64,000 bases of DNA from Nocardia vinacea NBRC 16497. GTDB taxonomy: Bacteria; Actinomycetota; Actinomycetes; Mycobacteriales; Mycobacteriaceae. The position numbers were made by a program, and so were the translations under genes. Below the pieces are notes generated by a model. That model saw nothing but the letters and a program-made list of their open reading frames with translations. It was not told where the DNA came from and searched no databases. Shown here piece after piece: positions 1-7,538 of this stretch. Position 1 is the stretch's first letter, and each line of letters opens with the position of its first letter. Where the stretch lies: NCBI RefSeq assembly GCF_000308835.1, contig NZ_BAGN01000158.1:1-64000 (forward strand), given 5' to 3'.

Positions 1-343
1 GAATATTGAGCGCGCGGTCGATCTCCTCGACGGTGAACTCCTCGAACGGCTTGGCCGGGAAGATGCCCGCGTTATTGACCAGCACGTCGAGCCTGCCGAG
101 TTCGGCCGCGGCCTGATGCACCGCCGTGACGACCGCGCCCGCGTCGGCGCTGTCGGCTTGGACAGCGCTCGCGCGCCGCCCCAACGCTTCCGCCTCGGCG
201 ACCACCGATTTGGCCTGCAGTTCGTTGTGCTGGTAGGTCAGTGCCACATCCGCGCCCGCGGCGGCCAGGTGCCGCACGATCGCCGCTCCGATCCCCCGGC
301 TGCCCCCGGTCACCAGCGCAACTTTGCCCGTCAGATCCGACAT
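1..343 (-). CDS. SDR family oxidoreductase, N-terminal part (runs off left edge)
   Basis: The first 114 residues of a short-chain dehydrogenase/reductase are inside the window; the catalytic Tyr-x-x-x-Lys half lies beyond the left edge. The protein opens MSDLTGKVALVTGGSRGIGA, which holds the TGxxxGIG dinucleotide-binding loop, followed by a D at the end of beta-strand 4 and the NNAG motif near residue 93. The ATG at 343 is preceded by a strong AGGAGG ribosome-binding site. The gene is divergent from the TetR gene at 451 and shares with it a 107-bp promoter region holding a 12-bp inverted repeat, so it is probably that regulator's target. Substrate unknown. Classical NAD(P)-dependent SDR, close to 3-oxoacyl-ACP reductase-like enzymes. 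Confidence 0.9.
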   Translation of the reverse strand, partial: MSDLTGKVALVTGGSRGIGAAIVRHLAAAGADVALTYQHNELQAKSVVAEAEALGRRASAVQADSADAGAVVTAVHQAAAELGRLDVLVNNAGIFPAKPFEEFTVEEIDRALNI

Positions 344-359
344 CGCAACTCCTCCTAAT

Positions 360-438
360 TCTGTGTCGATCAGTACATAAATAGCTAAGCGCATGGGCGG
401 CGACGGCGTCAAGGGGTATATTTAACGATCGACACAGA
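360..438. promoter_or_regulatory. Divergent promoter region with perfect 12-bp inverted repeat
   Basis: TCTGTGTCGATC at 360-371 is repeated exactly in inverted orientation as GATCGACACAGA at 427-438, 55 bp apart. Each arm sits just upstream of one of the two divergent genes (SDR start 343, TetR start 451). The symmetric placement fits two binding sites for the TetR protein, one controlling each promoter. That it is the operator is inference; the repeat itself is seen directly. Confidence 0.6.
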
Positions 439-450
439 AAGGAACGGGCC

Positions 451-1059
451 ATGGCCGAACGTGGGCGCCCGCGCGCATTCGACCGCGAGGTCGCGCTGCG
501 TCGCGCCATGGAGGTGTTCTGGGAGCACGGCTACGAGGGCTCGTCGATGAGCGATCTCACCGCGGCGATGGGCATCAACTCACCGAGCCTGTACGCCGCC
601 TTCGGCGGTAAGGAAGAGCTGTTCCGCGCCGCTGTCGGTCTGTACGGCGAGACCGAAGGCGGCTACACCGCACGCGCCCTGCGCGAGGAACCCACCGCCC
701 GCGCCAGCATCGAAGCCATGTTGCGCGACAACGCCACTGCCTATACCCACGAGGACAAACCGCACGGCTGCATGGTCGTACTGGCGGGCTCCACCTACAC
801 CACCCGCAGCGAAACCATCCGCGACTTCCTGGTCGAAAAGCGCCGCGAGACAACCGAAGACATCCGCGAACGCCTGGATCGCGGTGTCGCGGAAGGTGAT
901 CTACCCCCGGACACCGATACTGCGGCCCTCGCCAGCTTCTACACAACGGTCCTGTACGGCCTGTCGATCCGCGCCCGCGACGGCGCTTCGCACACCGAAC
1001 TCACCCAATCCATCGACTGCGCCATGGCGGCATGGCCCGCATCGGCCATCGCACGCTGA
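451..1059 (+). CDS. TetR/AcrR family transcriptional regulator
   Basis: 202-residue one-domain regulator. Residues about 13-58 form the TetR N-terminal helix-turn-helix, with the FWEHGYEGSSMSDLTAAMG and SLYAAFGGKEELF segments typical of the recognition helix and its following helix. The rest is a poorly conserved ligand-binding and dimerisation domain. The ATG at 451 follows AAAGGAACGGGCC, a reasonable ribosome-binding site. It is divergent from an SDR gene and probably represses both itself and that gene through the inverted repeat at 360-438. It ends 9 bp before the convergent helicase gene. Ligand unknown. Confidence 0.9.
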   Translation: MAERGRPRAFDREVALRRAMEVFWEHGYEGSSMSDLTAAMGINSPSLYAAFGGKEELFRAAVGLYGETEGGYTARALREEPTARASIEAMLRDNATAYTHEDKPHGCMVVLAGSTYTTRSETIRDFLVEKRRETTEDIRERLDRGVAEGDLPPDTDTAALASFYTTVLYGLSIRARDGASHTELTQSIDCAMAAWPASAIAR

Positions 1060-1068
1060 TCGCAGCGG

Positions 1069-2847
1069 TTACTTACGGCGCAGGGCGGCGATGCGCTCAC
1101 CGAGTTGGTCCGCGGTGGCCAATGCCGTTGGCGGACCACCGCATTCGCGGCGCAACTCACCGTGGATCACACCGTGCGGCTTGCCGGTGCGATGGTGGTG
1201 CATGGCGACCAGGCTGTTGAGCTCACGACGCAGCTCACCGAGCTTATCCGCGGTCGCGACCCGCTCGGCGGCCGAGGCGACCTGCGGACCAGGATCGGGT
1301 GTCGCGGCCTCACCTCGTTCGGCGAGTTGCTTCGACTGACGTTCACGCAGCAGCGCTCGCATCTGCTCCGCGTCCAACAGCCCGGGAATCCCGAGGTAGT
1401 CCGCCTCCTCCGCACTGCCCGCGAAAGTGGCTGTGCCGAAGGAAGATCCGTCGTAGATCACCTGATCGAGTTCGGCGTCCGCGGCGAGTGCGACGAAGGG
1501 CTTCTCGTCCTCGCCCGGCTCGTCCTTCTGCTTGTTCGCGTCGATCAGGAGTTCGTCTTCGAGGCCGTTCTGCTCGCGGTGCGGCTTGCCGATGACGTGA
1601 TCGCGCTGCAGTTCCAGCTGCGCCGCCAGATCGAGCAGCACCGGCACCGACGGCAGGAACACGCTGGCGGTCTCGCCCGGCTTGCGCGCACGCACGAACC
1701 GGCCGATGGCCTGGGCGAAGTACAGCGGCGTCGAGGCACTGGTCGCATAGACGCCGACCGCGAGGCGCGGCACGTCGACGCCCTCGGACACCATACGGAC
1801 CGCCACCATCCACGGATGGGTGTTCTTGCTGAATTCGGCGATCCGGTCCGAGGATGACGGATCGTCCGAGAGCACCACCGCGGGCCGCTCGCCCGAGATG
1901 TGCTCCAGCAGTTCGGCGTAATCGCGGGCCCGCTCCTGATCGGTGGCGATCACCAGACCACCGGCATCGGGCATACCGGTGGCACGCAGCTGGCGCAGCC
2001 GGGTGTCCGCGGCGACCAGCACCTTGGACATCCAGTCGCCGGCCGGATCCAGCGCGGTGCGCCACGCACGGGCGGTGTGTTCGGCGCTCAGCGGCTCCCC
2101 CAGGCGGGCCGAATACTCCTCGCCCGCGCTGTCGCGCCAGTGCGCCTCACCGGAATACGCCAGGAAGACGACGGGCCGGACTACGCCGTCGGCCAATGCC
2201 TCCGCATAGCCGTAGGTGTGGTCGGCACGCGAGCGCGGGAATCCGGCCTCATCGGGTTCGTAGCTGACGAACGGGATCTGGCTGTCATCACTGCGGAACG
2301 GAGTGCCGGTCAGCGCGAGCCGGCGGGTGGCGTCACCAAATGCCTCGGCGGTCGCCTCACCCCAGGACTTCGCATCGCCCGCATGGTGGATCTCGTCGAG
2401 AATCACCAGCGTTCTGCGTCTTTCGGTGCGCACGCGGTGCCGCGCGGGATGCGAGGCGATCTGCGCGTAGGTGACCACGACGCCGTGATAGTCGCCGGAG
2501 GTCGCACCGGTCGCGTTGGAGAAGCGCGAATCCAGCTGAATGCCCACGCGGGCGGCGGATTGGGACCACTGATGTTTGAGGTGCTCGGTCGGGGCGACCA
2601 CGGTTACCTGGTCTACGGTACGGTCGGCCAGCAGTTCTGCCGCGACCCGCAGTGCGAAGGTGGTCTTACCCGCACCCGGCGTCGCCACCGCGAGGAAGTC
2701 CCTCGGCTTGGTCGACAAGTACTTCATCAGGGCCCGACGCTGCCAGGCACGTAGCGAACCACCTGTAGAACCCGCGGCGCCCGATCTTTGCGAATCGCCC
2801 GGTGTTTCCGCTTCTCCCGCCACAGCGGCGCCACCCGACACAGTCAC
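1069..2847 (-). CDS. Superfamily 2 DEAD/DEAH-box helicase
   Basis: 592-residue SF2 helicase. Visible motifs in order: I ATPGAGKTT (near residue 55), II DEIHHAGD (near 150), III TGTPFRS (near 180), V SEGVDVPRLAVG, and VI QAIGRFVRAR. The DEIH box and compact size resemble the XPB/RadD-like group that acts on nucleic acid with ATP; the exact substrate cannot be told from sequence. The C-terminal 120 residues after the second RecA domain are rich in Arg, Glu and Ala and contain a MHHHRTGKPHG stretch. The GTG at 2847 is preceded by AGGG 8 nt upstream; a second GTG at 2841 is an alternative. It is convergent with TetR and divergent from the YihY/BrkB gene. Confidence 0.85.
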   Translation of the reverse strand: MTVSGGAAVAGEAETPGDSQRSGAAGSTGGSLRAWQRRALMKYLSTKPRDFLAVATPGAGKTTFALRVAAELLADRTVDQVTVVAPTEHLKHQWSQSAARVGIQLDSRFSNATGATSGDYHGVVVTYAQIASHPARHRVRTERRRTLVILDEIHHAGDAKSWGEATAEAFGDATRRLALTGTPFRSDDSQIPFVSYEPDEAGFPRSRADHTYGYAEALADGVVRPVVFLAYSGEAHWRDSAGEEYSARLGEPLSAEHTARAWRTALDPAGDWMSKVLVAADTRLRQLRATGMPDAGGLVIATDQERARDYAELLEHISGERPAVVLSDDPSSSDRIAEFSKNTHPWMVAVRMVSEGVDVPRLAVGVYATSASTPLYFAQAIGRFVRARKPGETASVFLPSVPVLLDLAAQLELQRDHVIGKPHREQNGLEDELLIDANKQKDEPGEDEKPFVALAADAELDQVIYDGSSFGTATFAGSAEEADYLGIPGLLDAEQMRALLRERQSKQLAERGEAATPDPGPQVASAAERVATADKLGELRRELNSLVAMHHHRTGKPHGVIHGELRRECGGPPTALATADQLGERIAALRRK

Positions 2848-3015
2848 GAAGACGACCCTAGCTGCCCCCCATGGCGTGTCGCCAAACCGACGCGGCGTGG
2901 GCGACGGGCGTCACACGCCGAACCGTGCGCCACGCCGTGTTCATCTGCTCCCCATCGAAGCGATGCCATGGCAAACCGGAACAATATGCTCGGATGCGCA
3001 ATGCTGTTAGGCATC

Positions 3016-4224
3016 ATGACCGACGAAAGTGCTCTACCGCGCCACACCCCGGGGACCGGCAACCAGCCGATCCACAGCGGCGGAGGCGGCGCGGAACCCA
3101 CCGCGGCGACCTATGCCCGCAAGGCCGCAACGCGGGTTGCGCATGCCGCGCGACAGGGTGGCAAACTCGTCCTGCGAGTGGCGTCGAAGTCATGGAACGA
3201 TTCGATTTTCACCAAATCAGCTGCCGCGGCGTTCTGGCAGACGATGTCGCTGGCGCCGCTGCTGCTCGGGGTGCTCGGTAGCCTCGGTTACGTCGGGGAA
3301 TGGTTCGGACCCGACACCGTGGAGATCGTCGAGCAGAAGATCATCGCGTTCAGCCGTGACCTGTTCAGTTCCAGCGTGGTGAGCGATCTGATCGAACCTA
3401 CCGTCACCGATGTGCTGGGTCGCGGACGCGCCGCCTTCGTCTCGGTGGGGTTCATATTGTCGCTGTGGGCCGGCTCATCGGCGATGTCGACCTTCGTGGA
3501 TTCGATCGTCGAGGCGCACGGACAGAAGGATGCCCGGCATCCGGTGTGGCAGCGCATCTTCGCGTTGCTGCTATATGTGCTGTTCCTGGTGGTCGCGGTG
3601 TTCCTGCTGCCGCTGATCGCGCTGGGTCCGACACTGATCGGACGGGTGCTGCCGGACTCGTGGCGGGAACCCGGGTTGCGGCTGATCGACTCGTTCTACT
3701 ACCCGGGTGTCGGCCTGGTGCTGATCATCGGGCTCACCACGCTGTACAAGCTGGCACTGCACAAGTCGCTGCCATGGCACCGCTTGTTCGGCGGGGCGCT
3801 GGTCGCGGGCGTGTTCTTCATGGCCGCCAGCGAGGGACTGCGCCGCTACCTGGCCTGGGTCACCAGGACCGGCATCAGCTACGGCGCGCTCGCCACGCCG
3901 ATCGCGTTCCTGCTGTTCACGTTCTTCCTGGGCTTCGCGGTCATCCTCGGCGCCGAATTCAATGCCGCGGTGCAGGAATTCTGGCCCGCTCGCAGCACCC
4001 GCATCGACCAGGTGAAGGAATGGTTGTCCAATCAGTTGGGCGGGGACGACTCCGACACCGACCAGGATGATCCGGGCACAGTGCAGCCCCCGAACCCGCC
4101 AGAGGCTCAGGGGCCGATCGAGCGGACACACGACAACGGCGCCGATGCCGACCGGGCACGACTCAGCGCGCCCGGCGACCCGTCACCGGCGTCGACTCAT
4201 TCGCCCTTGCGCAAGCCGTCGTAG
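3016..4224 (+). CDS. YihY/virulence factor BrkB family membrane protein
   Basis: About 402 residues from the ATG at 3016. Six hydrophobic segments lie between residues about 70 and 320 (for example SLAPLLLGVLGSLGYVG, IFALLLYVLFLVVAVFLLPL and IAFLLFTFFLGFAVILGAEF), the layout of the BrkB/YihY family of inner-membrane proteins of uncertain function. The C-terminal 80 residues are hydrophilic, acidic and proline-rich, so presumably disordered. In-frame upstream starts exist from 2788, but that stretch reads as non-coding, so 3016 was chosen. It matches the position of M. tuberculosis Rv2707 at the head of the sigB neighbourhood. Its 3' end overlaps the convergent DUF3039 gene by 28 bp. Confidence 0.88.
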   Translation: MTDESALPRHTPGTGNQPIHSGGGGAEPTAATYARKAATRVAHAARQGGKLVLRVASKSWNDSIFTKSAAAAFWQTMSLAPLLLGVLGSLGYVGEWFGPDTVEIVEQKIIAFSRDLFSSSVVSDLIEPTVTDVLGRGRAAFVSVGFILSLWAGSSAMSTFVDSIVEAHGQKDARHPVWQRIFALLLYVLFLVVAVFLLPLIALGPTLIGRVLPDSWREPGLRLIDSFYYPGVGLVLIIGLTTLYKLALHKSLPWHRLFGGALVAGVFFMAASEGLRRYLAWVTRTGISYGALATPIAFLLFTFFLGFAVILGAEFNAAVQEFWPARSTRIDQVKEWLSNQLGGDDSDTDQDDPGTVQPPNPPEAQGPIERTHDNGADADRARLSAPGDPSPASTHSPLRKPS

Positions 4225-4434
4225 ACCTTCTTGCACTCCGGGCAGACCGGCGAGCCGGGCTTCGGCGAGCGCGTCACCGGAAAGACCTCACCGCAGAGGG
4301 CGACCACATGGGTGCCCATGACGGCACTCTCGGCGATCTTGTCCTTCTTCACATAGTGGAAGAACTTCGGGGGTGTCGTCGCCCGTCGTCTCGTCGGTGG
4401 TCGTATCCGGGCGAACCAGGGTGTCGGTACTCAC
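4197..4434 (-). pseudogene. DUF3039 family protein, one-base frameshift
   Basis: Reading leftward from the GTG at 4434 gives VSTDTLVRPDTTTDETTGDD followed by TP. After one extra base in the G5 run at 4369-4373 the second frame gives KFFHYVKKDKIAESAVMGTH, then VVALCGEVFPVTRSPKPGSP, then VCPECKKVYDGLRKGE and a stop at 4197. With four Gs instead of five the gene is one open frame of 78 residues, the usual DUF3039 length. Conserved features are HYVKKDKIAESAV, VALCG and the CPEC pair, suggesting a small metal-binding fold. M. tuberculosis Rv2708c is the positional counterpart. A homopolymer sequencing error is as likely as a true pseudogene. Because of the shift, no single long open frame covers it. 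Confidence 0.85.
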
Positions 4435-4540
4435 GCATTCCATGATGCCGCATACTCGCGAGCTCGGCTGATGACGGTCGGTGTTAGTCGAGCTGACCAG
4501 GCCATGTGCGGTGCGCCCTCGACAGTGGAAGACTCAGGGT

Positions 4541-4960
4541 ATGCAGCAGTACGGCGACACCCCCGACGCCGACGACATCGGCAGCGGTGATCGCCCGGAC
4601 GTGACAGTGCCGACGCCACCCCGCAAGTCCACCGGGTACTTCCCCGGCAATGACGAGAAGCACCCGGTGCTGATCACCGAGGCCGCGCCGTCACTGGAGG
4701 ATCAGCACCGCGCAAGGGTTCGCCGCTACACCATCATCATGGCGTTCCGCATCCCCTGCCTGATCCTGGCCGCGATCGCCTACAGCGTCTTCAGCAACGC
4801 CCTGCTCTCGATCCTGATCATCGCCGCATCGGTCCCTCTCCCCTGGATCGCCGTCCTCATCGCCAACGACCGCCCGCCGCGCCGCAAGGACGAACCCAGC
4901 CGCTGGGACCGCCCCCGCACCGCCATCGAATCCCGGCCACACCGCGCCATCGATTCCTGA
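4541..4960 (+). CDS. DUF3099 domain-containing membrane protein
   Basis: 139 residues from the ATG at 4541. The N-terminal 55 residues are hydrophilic. The DUF3099 core starts near LITEAAPSLEDQHRARVRRY, followed by two membrane helices (IIMAFRIPCLILAAIAYSVF and ALLSILIIAASVPLPWIAVL) and a short charged tail. Function unknown. It is the counterpart of Rv2709, which directly precedes sigB in M. tuberculosis; here three extra genes intervene. The earlier in-frame start at 4481 is not supported by similarity or a ribosome-binding site. Confidence 0.85.
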   Translation: MQQYGDTPDADDIGSGDRPDVTVPTPPRKSTGYFPGNDEKHPVLITEAAPSLEDQHRARVRRYTIIMAFRIPCLILAAIAYSVFSNALLSILIIAASVPLPWIAVLIANDRPPRRKDEPSRWDRPRTAIESRPHRAIDS

Positions 4961-5173
4961 AGCTGCCTGAGCCGAGGAGGCGAGGGCAGGGAGCGGTAGG
5001 TCCGGGGTCGGTAGGGCAAGTCCACGCCGACAGTGCAAGTCCACGCGGGCAGCCCAATGATGCCCGCATCCCACCACGCGGGTACCGACACGCCGATACC
5101 AAACTGGACGAGCGATCACCATGCAGCGGTGGAGGGCAACGTCGAGGCGCCCGCCACCAGCGCATTCTCGGCG

Positions 5174-6451
5174 TCAGGGGTGGCGGCGGATGGTGGCGGA
5201 CATGAGGGCTGCGGCGGCGCAGAGGGCGCCGGCGATGTACCAGGCGAGGTTGTAGGAGCCTTGGACGTCGCGGATGACGCCGGCGCCGGTGGCGGCGATG
5301 GCGGAGCCGATCTGGTGGGAGGCGAAGACCCAGCCGAAGGCGACGGGGCCGTCGGCGCCGAAGAGTTCGCGGCAGAGCATGACCGTGGGCGGGACGGTGG
5401 CGATCCAGTCCAGGCCGTAGAAGATGATGAACACCCACATGCTCGGCTGCGTGTCCGGCGCGAACAGCGACGGCAGGATCAGCAGCGACAGCCCGCGCAG
5501 CGTGTAGTAGCCGACCAGCAGGTAGCGGGGGTCGGCGCGGTCGGTGAGCCAGCCGGAGAAGATGGTGCCCGCAACATCGAAGATGCCGACCAGTGCCAGC
5601 AGACCGGCGGCGGTGGTCGGTGGCATGCCGTGATCGTGCGCGGCACTGACGAAGTGGGTGCCGACCAGGCCGTTGGTCGATGCGCCGCAGATCGCGAATC
5701 CGCCTGCGAGCAGCCAGAATCCGGGACTGCGCGCGATTGTGGTCAAGACCGTCAGCGCGCGGGTCGCACCGCCGGTCGCCTGCACGCGCAGTCCAACTGT
5801 GCTGCCGGGTTCGGCACCATAGGCGGAAACGCCTGCGTCACTGGGGAAGTCGCGGATGAACAGCAGGACCAGCGGCACCACCGCCAGCGCGACACCCGCG
5901 ACGATCAGCGAGGGCACCCGCCAACCGTGCTCATGCGCCACCGCGGACACCACCGGCAGGAAGATCAGCTGCCCGGTCGCACCCGCCGCGGTGAGCACGC
6001 CGGTCACCAGTCCGCGCTGACGCACGAACCAGCGACCGGTGATCGTCGCCACGAACGGCATGGACATCGATCCGACACCGACTCCGACCAAGAGCCCCCA
6101 GGTCGCCACCAAATGCCAAGGCTGGGTCATGAATACGGTGAGCCCGCTACCCGCCGCGACCAGCACCAGCGCGCATGCCACCACCCGGCGGATACCGAAT
6201 CGGTCCATCAGCGCCGCCGCGAACGGCGAAATCAGCCCGTACAGCAGCAGATTCAGCGAGACCGCGGCACCGATGGTGCCATGGGACCAGCCGAACTCCT
6301 CGTGCAGCGGATCCAGCAGCACACTCGGCACCGACCGGAACGCCGCCGCGCCCAACAGCGCGATGAACCCCACACCGGCGACGATCCAGGCGGGATGCAG
6401 CCGCCTCGGCACGGAATCGACAGGTACCGGAGGCGTCTGCAGTTCAGTCAC
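5174..6451 (-). CDS. MFS transporter
   Basis: About 425 residues from GTG 6451 (an ATG at 6502 would add 17). Twelve hydrophobic helices in two six-helix halves are evident, with a charged central loop around FPSDAGVSAYGAEPGS. The loop after helix 2 carries MDRFGIRR, the DxxGxR-type MFS signature, and the helix 5 region has AAGATGQLIFLP. The overall look (FGWSHGTIGAAVSLN, GRWFVRQRGLVTGVL) resembles oxalate/formate-antiporter-like or monocarboxylate-type members. Substrate unknown. It lies on the opposite strand to its neighbours and inside an otherwise conserved block, which suggests insertion. Confidence 0.85.
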   Translation of the reverse strand: MTELQTPPVPVDSVPRRLHPAWIVAGVGFIALLGAAAFRSVPSVLLDPLHEEFGWSHGTIGAAVSLNLLLYGLISPFAAALMDRFGIRRVVACALVLVAAGSGLTVFMTQPWHLVATWGLLVGVGVGSMSMPFVATITGRWFVRQRGLVTGVLTAAGATGQLIFLPVVSAVAHEHGWRVPSLIVAGVALAVVPLVLLFIRDFPSDAGVSAYGAEPGSTVGLRVQATGGATRALTVLTTIARSPGFWLLAGGFAICGASTNGLVGTHFVSAAHDHGMPPTTAAGLLALVGIFDVAGTIFSGWLTDRADPRYLLVGYYTLRGLSLLILPSLFAPDTQPSMWVFIIFYGLDWIATVPPTVMLCRELFGADGPVAFGWVFASHQIGSAIAATGAGVIRDVQGSYNLAWYIAGALCAAAALMSATIRRHP

Positions 6452-6612
6452 CCGCTGAGCGTGCCGGAATTTCGCCAATCGAACGAGTGGCCGGAATGCC
6501 ATAAACCGCCAAGATCGTGCCAGTTTCGACCGATCGGAAACCGGCTCGACAGCATTGCGGACGACACCTACTGTGTGGCGGGGTCAGCGACGGGAACTCT
6601 CTCAGTGCCAGT

Positions 6613-6627
6613 GATGTGCGACACATC
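6613..6627. promoter_or_regulatory. Small palindrome upstream of VOC gene
   Basis: GATGTG-CGA-CACATC is a perfect 6-bp inverted repeat with a 3-bp centre, located 99 bp before the VOC start and 162 bp before the MFS start in the divergent promoter region. It could be an operator. No regulator gene is adjacent, so the role is unproven. Confidence 0.3.
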
Positions 6628-6725
6628 CGCGCCAACCGGGCGCGGGCGCCGCCGAATCGCCGGAAGATGCGACAACTGTATGCCGGCTGCGGCGCGGGGA
6701 CTCCCGCCAGGAAACAGGAGAAAGC

Positions 6726-7466
6726 ATGATTCGGTGGGTCTGGGCCTTCCTCGACCGCCCGACGCAACGTTTCGACGAATGCGCGACATTCTGGTCGACG
6801 ATTACCGACACCCAACTCTCGCCGCGACGCGGCGAGAACGACGAATTCCTCACGCTCCTACCTGATCCCGCACTCTTCGCCGATGCGGGCGTCAAGATGC
6901 AGGCGGTGACCGGACTCGGCCGGGTACACCTCGATTTCGACGTCGACGATGTCACCGCCGCGGTCCGCATCGCACTCGACCTCGACGCCGAACTGGTCGC
7001 CAACCACAAGAGCTACGCCGTGCTGCGCTCACCGGGCGGTCAGATCTTCTGCTTCACCCCCAACGGCCGCGCGAAGGGCACTCCCGCCCCGGCCGTGCGC
7101 GCCCCGGACGGCACTTTCACCCGCCTCGACCAGGTCTGCCTCGATATCGGCCCGACCGACCACGCCGCCGAATCCCGCTTCTGGACCACCCTCACCAACT
7201 GGGACCTCACCCAGGGCCGCCTGCCCGAATTCGCCCGGCTGCGCGCGAAAGAGCCGATGCCCATACAGCTTTTGCTGCAGCGCCTCGGCGAGGACCGACC
7301 CGTCGGCGCGCACATCGACCTCGCCTCCGCGGATATCGACGCCACCGCCGCCTGGCACGAATCCCTCGGCGCGACACTGGTCGAGCGCTATGAGCACTGG
7401 ATCGTCATGTCCGATCCGGCCGACGCGCCCTACTGCATTACCGGCCGCGACCCGAACGGCGTCTGA
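6726..7466 (+). CDS. VOC (glyoxalase/bleomycin-resistance fold) protein
   Basis: 246 residues made of two repeats of the vicinal-oxygen-chelate fold. The first covers roughly residues 1-118 (VHLDFDVDDV, SYAVLRSPGGQIFCF), the second 125-246 (LDQVCLDIGPTDHAAESRFW, VGAHIDLASADIDATAAWHE). The ATG at 6726 has a clear AGGAAACAGGAG ribosome-binding site. Such fused VOC proteins often bind small ligands or act in antibiotic resistance or lactone chemistry, but the metal ligands are not fully canonical here and no activity can be assigned. It is monocistronic or transcribed with the following methyltransferase (72 bp gap). Confidence 0.85.
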   Translation: MIRWVWAFLDRPTQRFDECATFWSTITDTQLSPRRGENDEFLTLLPDPALFADAGVKMQAVTGLGRVHLDFDVDDVTAAVRIALDLDAELVANHKSYAVLRSPGGQIFCFTPNGRAKGTPAPAVRAPDGTFTRLDQVCLDIGPTDHAAESRFWTTLTNWDLTQGRLPEFARLRAKEPMPIQLLLQRLGEDRPVGAHIDLASADIDATAAWHESLGATLVERYEHWIVMSDPADAPYCITGRDPNGV

Positions 7467-7538
7467 GACCGCACCCTGTCCAGGTGACACGACGAGCACG
7501 TTTCGGTTGCCGGCGTGTCGCGGTGGCAGAGTACCGGT

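Noticed and set aside
5033..6865. 610-residue plus-strand frame opposite the MFS gene
   Set aside because: Composition (His, Arg, Gly, Gln) is that of reverse-read membrane helices; shadow of the MFS transporter.
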